Of a DNA stretch of 64,000 nt, positions 1 through 6,764 are shown in pieces. Made by a program: the position numbers and the translations under genes. Each line of letters opens with the position of its first letter. The first letter of the stretch is position 1. The stretch comes from Marinobacterium lacunae (GTDB lineage Bacteria > Pseudomonadota > Gammaproteobacteria > Pseudomonadales > Balneatricaceae), in the NCBI RefSeq assembly GCF_000705555.1, contig NZ_JMQN01000013.1, positions 186,001 to 250,000 of the forward strand, given 5' to 3'. The notes under the pieces are model-generated. The model worked only from the letters and a program-made list of their open reading frames with translations. It had not been told where the DNA came from and did not search any database.

Positions 1-286
1 GAAAGAGGGCGGCAACGTGTTGCTGCTCGACGAGCCGACCAACGATCTGGATATCGAAACACTGCGTGCGCTTGAGGAAGCACTGTTGGCATTCCCGGGC
101 TGCGCGGTGGTGATCTCGCACGACCGCTGGTTCCTCGACCGCATCTGCACCCACATGATCGCCTATGAGGGCGAGTCACATGTGGAGTTTTTCCAGGGCA
201 ACTACACCGAGTACGCCGAAGACTATAAGCGTCGCTACGGCAAGGATCACCAGCCCGAGCGCATCAAGTACAAGCGCATGAGCTGA
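1..286 (+). CDS. ettA: Energy-dependent translational throttle protein EttA (ABC-F), C-terminal end
   Basis: Only the last ~95 residues are present; the gene enters from the left edge. The reading frame shows the Walker B/D-loop stretch LLLDEPTNDLD, the H-loop SHDRWFLD, and the typical EttA tail ending in RIKYKRMS. EttA is a cytosolic ABC-F ATPase that binds the ribosomal E site and gates the first elongation steps when the ATP/ADP ratio is low. Family assignment rests on the tail, which is more EttA-like than Uup- or YheS-like. The neighbouring gene converges on it with only 22 bp between the stops. Confidence 0.88.
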   Translation, partial: KEGGNVLLLDEPTNDLDIETLRALEEALLAFPGCAVVISHDRWFLDRICTHMIAYEGESHVEFFQGNYTEYAEDYKRRYGKDHQPERIKYKRMS

Positions 287-298
287 TCCCGCTCACAG

Positions 299-329
299 CC
301 GGCGCACCTCAGGACTGGGGTAGCGCCGG
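299..329. terminator. Inverted repeat between convergent ettA and diguanylate cyclase
   Basis: A perfect 7-bp inverted repeat (CCGGCGC at 299-305, GCGCCGG at 323-329) lies at the junction of two convergent genes and covers the stop of the minus-strand one. There is no U-run, so a role as a bidirectional terminator is only a guess. Confidence 0.25.
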
Positions 330-1496
330 TTCCCCCTCCGGCATGTCGGACGCCGACGACTCACCGTTCGATGCCCCCTCCCCCGACAATACGTAGCCAT
401 CCCGCCCGTTGGATTTGGTCAGGTACAGCGCCTCATCCGCACGACGCAGCAATTCAGAGGGTGACTCACCCGCACCGAGCGTGGCAACGCCGATACTGGT
501 GGTAAAGCCAACCGTCTCTCCGCTGGGGATACGCACCTGCGTCTGTCGACAGGCATCGCAGACCTCTTGCGCAGCTTGGCAGGCCGCCTCACTGTCGGCA
601 CCGGGCAGAATGGTCAGAAACTCCTCACCACCAAAGCGGCCTGCAAGATCACGCTTACCCTTGGCTTGCTTGCGCAAAATTCTGGCGAACTGCTTGAGCA
701 CAATATCGCCAGCCGCATGACCATAGTTGTCGTTAAAGCCCTTGAACTTGTCGAGATCGAACAACAGAATCGAGATCGGCTCACGCCGCGCGGCGGCAAA
801 CTCCACATCGCCCTCCAGTTGATCCATAACCTGACGGCGGTTAGCCAGACCGGTCAGCGCATCACGGGTCGCCTGACGGTAAAGACCGAGCAACATCGAC
901 AACTGGTTGACCGAGGCCCAGCCAGCAATCGCCCCAAGCACCAGCAGCAGCCAAAGATCATTGATCTCGTCGATCATACCGACTCGATCGCTCCCAATTT
1001 GGGTCAGCAGTTCGACCAAAATCACCGACGCCGTCACCACACTGACCTCAACGATGGTCAGCGGAAAGATCGCCAGCATGCTTAGAATCATGAAGGGAAA
1101 AAACTGGTATCCGGCAACGGTATCGATGTAACCGGCATTGAGCAGCAGAAGATTACTCCAGGTCTGGAAGGCCGTCAGAATGGCCAGCAGCAGGAAGACC
1201 CGGAACAGGGAGATGCGCAGATCGTAGGGCCGCTGAAACCACAACAGCAGCACCAGCAGCGCACCGCCTGAGACCAGACGCCCCGACGCGATCGGGGCCT
1301 GCATCGCCTCGGGCAACAACAGCCGGTCGACCAGTATCCAGCCGACTTGCAGCACCGCGAGCAGTAGCGTCAGTAACCGCACTCGCTGAAAGATCAGGAA
1401 ACTTCGCGTCTGATTGAAATAGCGGGTATGACGCGTCACCGACATTACATCAAGCATTGTTTGCCACATCCTCTCCGTATCCCTACGCAGGCCCAT
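309..1496 (-). CDS. Membrane-bound diguanylate cyclase (GGDEF)
   Basis: The N-terminal half is hydrophobic, with about five to six membrane segments; the C-terminal ~165 residues form a GGDEF domain with active-site loop GRFGGEEF. The enzyme would make cyclic di-GMP from two GTP. The inhibitory I-site (normally RxxD five residues before GGEEF) reads GKRD, so the arginine is missing and product inhibition is probably lost. The open frame extends to 1553, but in-frame ATGs at 1496, 1469, 1457 and 1445 are all possible and none has an ideal ribosome site; the start is uncertain. The divergent neighbour encodes a PilZ protein, a c-di-GMP receptor family. Confidence 0.85.
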   Translation of the reverse strand: MGLRRDTERMWQTMLDVMSVTRHTRYFNQTRSFLIFQRVRLLTLLLAVLQVGWILVDRLLLPEAMQAPIASGRLVSGGALLVLLLWFQRPYDLRISLFRVFLLLAILTAFQTWSNLLLLNAGYIDTVAGYQFFPFMILSMLAIFPLTIVEVSVVTASVILVELLTQIGSDRVGMIDEINDLWLLLVLGAIAGWASVNQLSMLLGLYRQATRDALTGLANRRQVMDQLEGDVEFAAARREPISILLFDLDKFKGFNDNYGHAAGDIVLKQFARILRKQAKGKRDLAGRFGGEEFLTILPGADSEAACQAAQEVCDACRQTQVRIPSGETVGFTTSIGVATLGAGESPSELLRRADEALYLTKSNGRDGYVLSGEGASNGESSASDMPEGEPALPQS

Positions 1497-1630
1497 GAAA
1501 ACGCAAGAGCCTAACGCTTTTCTGACCGATGAGGCATGATCCAGGCCATGCAAACGTTGATAAATCTTTCGCCCCTCAAGCCGAGTGTAATAACATGACC
1601 CAACCCCTGACGGATTTACGAGGAAAAATC

Positions 1631-2005
1631 GTGACAGCCACTCAAGACGAACGCCGCCGTTTCAGCCGTATCCGTTTTGACGCCGGGTGCGAACTGCATA
1701 CCGATGCGGGGCCTGTGGAGGTACAGCTGGTCGACATTTCCCTGCGCGGCGCGCTGATCGAATCCACACAGCCTCTGGCGCTTGGCCTCGACGGCAAAGC
1801 CGAGCTGCATATCTATCTGGCCAGCGACATCCTTATCCGGATGCCGGGCTCGGTAACGCACCTCAGCGGAACCCAGTACGGCTTCCGCGCAGGCGACATG
1901 GATATTGAGAGCATCAGCCATCTGCGCCGGCTGGTGGAACTCAACCTCGGTGACGAGGCGATGCTTGAGCGTGAACTGGAAGCGCTTTTCCCGCCCAACA
2001 CCTGA
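1631..2005 (+). CDS. PilZ domain protein
   Basis: The protein has the two PilZ signatures: an N-terminal arginine-rich ERRRFSRIRFD (RxxxR) and, ~25 residues on, LVDISLRGALI (DxSxxG). Both are the known c-di-GMP contacts of the family. About 124 residues, the size of a stand-alone PilZ receptor. I chose the GTG at 1631 because GAGGA lies at 1620-1624, six bases upstream; an ATG at 1595 and a longer frame from 1529 exist but lack a ribosome site. It is divergent from a diguanylate cyclase, so synthesis and sensing of the messenger sit side by side. Target process unknown. Confidence 0.82.
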   Translation: MTATQDERRRFSRIRFDAGCELHTDAGPVEVQLVDISLRGALIESTQPLALGLDGKAELHIYLASDILIRMPGSVTHLSGTQYGFRAGDMDIESISHLRRLVELNLGDEAMLERELEALFPPNT

Positions 2006-2007
2006 AA

Positions 2008-2046
2008 TCAGATCGCATCCAGAGCATCGGAGATGCTTATCCACAA
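2008..2046. repeat. Left direct repeat: displaced copy of the radA 3' end (att-like)
   Basis: Bases 2008-2033 are identical to 6728-6753, the last 26 bp of radA including its stop codon. After one inserted T (2034), bases 2035-2045 again match 6754-6764. The copy here is joined to no radA body. Two copies in the same orientation bound the 4.7-kb cassette, as expected if an element inserted at the 3' end of radA. The single-base insertion would shift the radA frame, so this copy is not coding. Confidence 0.8.
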
Positions 2047-2117
2047 CCTCCAACCCGCCAAGCCATCAGAACCTGCCCATTAGGCCAGCCTCTGAAACTG
2101 AACATCTGCGCTGTTGC

Positions 2118-3098
2118 TCAGCAGGGAGGCTGGCAAGCGTTTTTCTGCCGCGCATCGGTTGGCGTCAGCCCAAAGTGCCGGCGGAATACCCTTGCGAAAT
2201 GGGCCTGACTGGAAAATCCACACTGGTAAGCCACGTCGGCAATACCATATCCATGACGGCTAGGATGCGTTAACAGATTCCACGCCAGCTGCAAACGCTG
2301 CTCCAGAAGGTACTGATGCGGTGTTAATTCCTCTTCAGAAAACAGGCGGTTCAGATGGCGGCCGGAAATTCCCAATGCAGCAGCCACCTCTTCGACTCTC
2401 AGGTCAGGTCTGCTCAAATGCTCATCCATGTACTGCTTGGCCATCAGCCGATGATGCAAAGCGACGGATGACCCGTCGCTCGTTGACTCCTGCCTCCCCA
2501 ACATGGCTTCAATCAGCCGCCAAGCTTTACGCTGGAATGCTTCAGCCTCATCGGCATCCGGCGCCTGCATGAAAAGAATGACCTGGCGACACAAGTTGCG
2601 AATCAACAACTTGACCAAACGGTCTTCTGTATCAATACGTAGCGGTCTATCAAGGTCGCGCTGGCAACGCTGCCGAAATTTTTCAAAAGGAATATCGATG
2701 GTGAGTTGGCTCATCTGATTGGTAAAGCCCACCAGATAGGGTTTGTCGGTGCGATAGAGCAAAGCATACTGGTCATCGAGCATCGCGCAGTCCTTGCCCT
2801 GATAGAAAAAGGCATTTTTGCCCATGCCGATCGAGACCAGAACTGACTCCTTCGGCACAGCACGAACGAGTGCCTGATCCCGTTCAACCACATGGCCATT
2901 ACCTTCTATCCAGCTCACTTTCATGTCGTCCATGTGCAGGCTTTGCTGCGTTGCGGACAGTCCCTCTGGCACGTAAGAAGAGCTGCGGATACCAACAAAG
3001 TGATTTGCATTGAACTGGTCCCAGTACTGGAGTCTCTGCTCTGGGGCCACATTCATAGTAGAGGCTTTCTGGACGGTGAGAGTCGTTGAGTGATTCAT
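2118..3098 (-). CDS. AraC-family transcriptional regulator
   Basis: The protein is 326 residues with an N-terminal cupin-like AraC-binding domain (about residues 20-190, the type seen in regulators of aromatic and amine catabolism) and a C-terminal double helix-turn-helix (about 215-320). The latter carries the typical GISGRHLNRLFSEE and VAYQCGFSSQAHFARVFRRHFG helices. It is divergent from the cupin-MFS-dehydrogenase operon, so the likely role is control of that operon in response to its substrate. Five ACGTC-containing sites in the shared intergenic region are candidate operators. It lies just inside the left radA-derived repeat and probably arrived with the cassette. Confidence 0.88.
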   Translation of the reverse strand: MNHSTTLTVQKASTMNVAPEQRLQYWDQFNANHFVGIRSSSYVPEGLSATQQSLHMDDMKVSWIEGNGHVVERDQALVRAVPKESVLVSIGMGKNAFFYQGKDCAMLDDQYALLYRTDKPYLVGFTNQMSQLTIDIPFEKFRQRCQRDLDRPLRIDTEDRLVKLLIRNLCRQVILFMQAPDADEAEAFQRKAWRLIEAMLGRQESTSDGSSVALHHRLMAKQYMDEHLSRPDLRVEEVAAALGISGRHLNRLFSEEELTPHQYLLEQRLQLAWNLLTHPSRHGYGIADVAYQCGFSSQAHFARVFRRHFGLTPTDARQKNACQPPC

Positions 3099-3137
3099 TG
3101 TTATTAATCTCCGAAGCCAGCCTGGCTGGCTATCGCT

Positions 3138-3280
3138 ACGTCTCTATTCACTTTACGTCTGCTGTCAATTAACCGCAAAAGCTTGATCCACGTCAATGAT
3201 CAGAGCGGAGTACTGGCTTCATTTACGTCAGCCGTGTCCGAAAACCGCAAACATCACGTCTGATTTCCACAAACCGGCAA
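3138..3280 (+). promoter_or_regulatory. Cluster of five ACGTC half-sites in the divergent promoter region
   Basis: ACGTC occurs at 3138, 3155, 3190, 3225 and 3256, all on one strand, with spacings 17, 35, 35 and 31. Three copies belong to longer imperfect direct repeats: TTTACGTC followed ~10-12 bases later by AACCGCAAA at 3152-3179 and 3222-3251, and a weaker CACGTC...AAACCGGCAA at 3255-3280. AraC proteins bind direct repeats, so these are plausible operators for the adjacent regulator. No clear -35/-10 pair was assigned. Confidence 0.5.
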
Positions 3281-3335
3281 CTTTGCCTCGCCCTAGACTG
3301 GCCGTTCCAATAACAACAACCTCGAAGGTACTGAT

Positions 3336-3869
3336 ATGCCAGAGCTCGCCACATCGGAATTCTGGAAAGACATCCCGGCCATTCCCAACTGCTTCAAACC
3401 GGACGCCAAGCCGGAAGTGTATATACCCAACGCGCCCATCGACGATCCGAAGTATTACGTGCCGTTCACGGAAACCGTTTTTTCCCGACCTCTGTGGATC
3501 TCACCCACCGAAAATCGCTGGTGCGACATCCTGATGGCCAGCAGCGCCGGTTTGGTCAACCGCCACTACCATCCCCATGAAGTGTTTGCTTTCACCATCT
3601 CAGGCAAATGGGGCTACCTCGAGCACGACTGGACCGCCACCGCCGGCGACTTCGTCTATGAAACGCCGGGAGAGGGCCACACCCTGGTTGCCTATGAACA
3701 CGAAGATCCCATGCGCGCCTTTTTTATCGTCAAAGGCCCGCTGATCTGGCTCGACGATAAGGGCGAACCAGAAGGTTACTTCGATGTTCACGATTACATC
3801 GCCATGTGCCGCGAGCACTACGCGAAAGTTGGCATTGGCGCCGACTACGTGGATACCCTGTTCCGCTAG
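3336..3869 (+). CDS. Cupin dioxygenase, 2,4'-dihydroxyacetophenone dioxygenase (DAD) family
   Basis: The 177-residue single-domain cupin has length and sequence layout typical of the DAD family, which uses non-haem iron to cleave the bond between two oxygenated carbons of a hydroxy-ketone. Candidate metal ligands are His77 and His79 (RHYHPHE), Glu96 (GYLEHDW) and His115 (GEGHTL), the order expected for a cupin. It is first in an operon with an MFS transporter and a butanediol-dehydrogenase-like enzyme, behind a divergent AraC regulator. This suggests catabolism of a small hydroxy-ketone or aromatic ketone. The true substrate cannot be read from the sequence. Confidence 0.72.
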   Translation: MPELATSEFWKDIPAIPNCFKPDAKPEVYIPNAPIDDPKYYVPFTETVFSRPLWISPTENRWCDILMASSAGLVNRHYHPHEVFAFTISGKWGYLEHDWTATAGDFVYETPGEGHTLVAYEHEDPMRAFFIVKGPLIWLDDKGEPEGYFDVHDYIAMCREHYAKVGIGADYVDTLFR

Positions 3870-3937
3870 TCACCGTCCATTTCATCCCTTACGCGCACCG
3901 CGCGCTGTATTCGGCTGCGTGCGGTCTGGAGAACACC

Positions 3938-5206
3938 ATGGTGAATAACAATAAATACTCCAATTACGAGAATATTCTGCTCAGCGTTCTGTTTCTGACC
4001 TTCGGGTTCGTATTTTTTGACCGACTGGCGCTGTCCTTTCTGTTCCCCTTCATGGCGGACGAACTGCATCTCAGCAACAGCCACTTGGGGTTGTTGTCAT
4101 CAGTTCTAGCACTGGCCTGGGCATTGTCGGGCGCTCTGGTTGGGGCCTGGTCGGATCGTATCGGCAAGCGCAAACCTCTGTTGGTAATAGCCGTAATACT
4201 GTTTTCGCTGTGCTCGGCACTATCGGGCATGGTCACTGGCTTTATCAGCCTGCTGGCGTTCCGTGCCGTGATGGGACTGGCCGAAGGGCCTATTTTGCCG
4301 ATCTCCCAGTCGCTGATGGTGGAGTCGTCATCGCCGCATCGTCGCGGCCTGAACATGGGTCTGTTGCAGGGGTCGGCCGCTGGCTTGCTGGGTGCGGTGA
4401 TCGGGCCTCCGGTGATGATCGCCATGGCCGAGGCCTGGGGCTGGCGCCAGGCCTTTATCCTGTCCCTGATACCTGGCCTCATCATCGCCTTCCTGATCTG
4501 GAAGTACGTTAAACCGGATGCTGACAGCCGCACGCAGACAGCCGCGCACCATGATAAGCAGGACGCACCCAGGCCACGTGGCATCAAAGCCTACGCGGGG
4601 CTGCTGTCCAACCGCAATATTTTGCTGTGTACCCTGATCAGCTGCTTCTATCTGACCTGGTTCGTAGTACTGATCTCTTTCACGCCGACATTCCTGGTCA
4701 ATGTTCGCGGTTTCGAACCCAGCACTATGGGCACCATCATGAGCTGTCTGGGGGTAGCCTGGGTAATCTGGGGCTTCGTTGTGCCTGGCGTGTCAGACCG
4801 ACTGGGTCGCAAGCCTACACTGGTGATATTCACCTTGCTGGCGGCCTGTTGCCCAATGGTACTGCTGTATACCGAAACGCCTCTGATGATGGGCGTGCTG
4901 GTGATTCTGACCTACACCGGCCTGGGTTGCTTCACCCTGTTTATGGCCTCGATACCAGCTGAAACCGTCTCGCGCGGGCAGATTGCCACCGCCCTGGGTC
5001 TGATCATGGGCATCGGCGAACTGGTGGGTGGCTTTGGTTCACCCACGCTGGCCGGCTTTGCAGCGGATCAATACGGCCTGCAGATCGTCATGTTCGTCAG
5101 CAGTGGTGCTGCCATTGTCGCCTCACTGTTGTCCCTGATGCTGAAGGAAACCGCCCCTGCAGTACTTGCGCGACGCAACCTGGCGGTTTCCCAGCCATCA
5201 GCCTGA
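3938..5206 (+). CDS. MFS transporter
   Basis: The ~422-residue product has 12 predicted membrane segments and the MFS signature GAWSDRIGKRKPLL after segment 2, repeated in weaker form as GVSDRLGRKPTL in the second half. A charged loop (around DADSRTQTAAHHDKQD) separates the halves. I place the start at ATG 3938 because GGAG lies six bases upstream and the residues before it (frame open from 3806) overlap the cupin and are not hydrophobic. The sequence resembles anion/aromatic-acid:H+ symporters of the ACS type. In context it most likely imports the substrate of the neighbouring cupin and dehydrogenase. Confidence 0.85.
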   Translation: MVNNNKYSNYENILLSVLFLTFGFVFFDRLALSFLFPFMADELHLSNSHLGLLSSVLALAWALSGALVGAWSDRIGKRKPLLVIAVILFSLCSALSGMVTGFISLLAFRAVMGLAEGPILPISQSLMVESSSPHRRGLNMGLLQGSAAGLLGAVIGPPVMIAMAEAWGWRQAFILSLIPGLIIAFLIWKYVKPDADSRTQTAAHHDKQDAPRPRGIKAYAGLLSNRNILLCTLISCFYLTWFVVLISFTPTFLVNVRGFEPSTMGTIMSCLGVAWVIWGFVVPGVSDRLGRKPTLVIFTLLAACCPMVLLYTETPLMMGVLVILTYTGLGCFTLFMASIPAETVSRGQIATALGLIMGIGELVGGFGSPTLAGFAADQYGLQIVMFVSSGAAIVASLLSLMLKETAPAVLARRNLAVSQPSA

Positions 5207-5229
5207 CGTGTATCTGAGAAGGAGAACCC

Positions 5230-6312
5230 ATGAAAGTATTACGCTGGTACGGCGCTCAGGACATTCGTCTCAGTGATGTTCCAAACGCCGTCCATAAGGA
5301 CAACGAAGTGCTGGTGCAGGTTGCCTACTGCGGTATTTGCGGCAGCGACCTGCACGAATATCAGGATGGACCTCACGCAATTCCATGTGGGGCCATGCAC
5401 CCGGTATCGGGACATCAGGCACCGCTGACTCTCGGCCACGAATTCTGTGGCCAGGTGGTGGCGGTCGGCGACCAGGTCAGTACTGTCAAGGTCGGCGACC
5501 GGGTGGCGATTGAGCCGGAGTACCGCTGTCAGACGTGTCGCTACTGCAAGTCCGGCGATTACAACCTATGCGAGTCGATGGGCTTCATCGGTCTGATGGG
5601 TGACGGCGGTATGGCGGAGCAGGTGGCCGTTCCGGAGTATATGCTGCACCGGCTGCCAGACACTGTTTCCTATCGTCAGGCTGCAGTGCTGGAACCGTCT
5701 GCCGTGGCCGAGCATGCGCTCAATCGCAGTGCGCTCAAACCCGGCAGTCGCTGTCTGGTGATCGGCCTTGGCCCGATCGGGCTACTGCTGATCATGCTGG
5801 CGCGGCTACGCGGCATTACCGACATCTGTGCTGTCGACATCAGTCCAGAGCGACTGCATAAAGCTCAGCAGCTTGGTGCCCAACACACACTGGACGGGCG
5901 TCAACCCGACCTGCTAATGCAACTTCAGCAACTGTCGGACGGGGGCTACGACAGCGTATTTGAAGCCGCGGGTAGCCAGACCACCTTCACCACAGCGCTG
6001 CAGGCAGCCAAAAAAGGCGGCGAGGTATTACTGGTCGGGTTGATGGGCGACATCAGTCTGGATGCCTTTGATCTGGTCAACCGTGAGGTACGCCTACAAA
6101 CCTCGGTCGGCTACCGCAATGTCTATCCGACACTCATAAGCCACATTGCCGAAGGCGCATTTGACCCGTCGGTGATCGTGACGCGCACCGTTGGTCTGGA
6201 AAACGCGCTGAGCGCAGGCTTTGATGCCCTGCTTTCCAGCAAGGAGCAGATCAAGGTTCTGATTAATCCCAATCCATCCCTCAACGAACAGGAGCACCAA
6301 TTTCATGTCTGA
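5230..6312 (+). CDS. Zinc-dependent 2,3-butanediol dehydrogenase-like alcohol dehydrogenase
   Basis: Medium-chain dehydrogenase of 360 residues. The catalytic zinc motif CGICGSDLHEY, followed by the LTLGHEFCGQVV strand, is characteristic of the 2,3-butanediol/sorbitol branch. The structural-zinc cysteines are in CQTCRYCKSGDYNLC, and the NAD site is VIGLGPIGLL. AAGGAG lies five to six bases before the ATG. It probably interconverts a vicinal diol or hydroxy-ketone, which fits a partner enzyme that cleaves hydroxy-ketones. It overlaps the start of the following broken SDR gene by 8 bp, as in an operon. Confidence 0.82.
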   Translation: MKVLRWYGAQDIRLSDVPNAVHKDNEVLVQVAYCGICGSDLHEYQDGPHAIPCGAMHPVSGHQAPLTLGHEFCGQVVAVGDQVSTVKVGDRVAIEPEYRCQTCRYCKSGDYNLCESMGFIGLMGDGGMAEQVAVPEYMLHRLPDTVSYRQAAVLEPSAVAEHALNRSALKPGSRCLVIGLGPIGLLLIMLARLRGITDICAVDISPERLHKAQQLGAQHTLDGRQPDLLMQLQQLSDGGYDSVFEAAGSQTTFTTALQAAKKGGEVLLVGLMGDISLDAFDLVNREVRLQTSVGYRNVYPTLISHIAEGAFDPSVIVTRTVGLENALSAGFDALLSSKEQIKVLINPNPSLNEQEHQFHV

Positions 6313-6642
6313 TAACCCAGTGTTTGCTGCCGGTCTGAATCCCAATAGCGAACACGCCCCCAGTCACCAGAATATCGAGTTGCTCGACTCGACGTGACCG
6401 ATACCAACGCTCTGCAGTCCAGCATTGGTGCCGCCGACGGTTTGGCGGTCCTGATAAACTGTGCCGGTATCAGCCGTGATCGAGATGAGTATCAGCTCAA
6501 CCAGTTCAACAAGGTACTGTCGGTTAACCTGCGCGCGGCCATGGTTGCCAGTGTCGCGCTCTTCCTGAGCAGCCCAGCCGCTGGATTTATCACCGGTGTC
6601 ATCTTACCGGTCGATGGCGGGTACCTCTGTAACGGCGCCTGA
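6305..6642 (+). pseudogene. Short-chain dehydrogenase/reductase remnant
   Basis: An ATG at 6305 overlaps the previous gene by 8 bp and opens a frame that stops at ~6397. In another frame, from about 6349 on, the sequence reads as an SDR: RVARLDVTD, then VLINCAGISRD (the NNAG region), NKVLSVNLRA, then directly FLSSPAAGFITGVILPVDGGY, the C-terminal signature. The N-terminal TGxxxGIG nucleotide-binding loop and the whole Ser-Tyr-Lys catalytic region are absent, so at least one frameshift and two deletions separate it from a working ~250-residue enzyme. It probably once worked with the upstream dehydrogenase. Confidence 0.78.
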
Positions 6643-6678
6643 GAAAAATCCAGTACCTTGCAAGCATGGCTCCGAGCT

Positions 6679-6713
6679 GGAAGCGATGCTGGACAAATTA
6701 GTCCATCGCTTCC
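6679..6713. repeat. Imperfect hairpin just inside the right end of the cassette
   Basis: Left arm GGAAGCGA-TGC-TGGAC (6679-6694), six-base loop AAATTA, right arm GTCCA-TCGCTTCC (6701-6713). The arms pair perfectly except for a three-base bulge. It lies between the SDR remnant and the stop of radA, which converge. No U-run follows on either strand, so it is a poor intrinsic terminator; it may be a structural end of the inserted element. Confidence 0.5.
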
Positions 6714-6727
6714 GGCCGATTATTACC

Positions 6728-6764
6728 TCAGATCGCATCCAGAGCATCGGAGAGCTTATCCACA
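6728..6764. repeat. Right direct repeat: native radA 3' end (att-like)
   Basis: These are the last codons and stop of radA. Bases 6728-6753 match 2008-2033 exactly, and 6754-6764 match 2035-2045 after a one-base gap. This is the intact, coding copy of the pair that bounds the AraC-cupin-MFS-dehydrogenase cassette. Confidence 0.8.

Noticed and set aside
2006-2117. A small gene between the PilZ and AraC genes
   Set aside because: Only short frames without ribosome sites; the stretch is explained by the radA-derived repeat and intergenic DNA.
6679-6713. An integron attC site
   Set aside because: No integrase and no conserved R/L-box core (GTTRRRY) at the hairpin ends.
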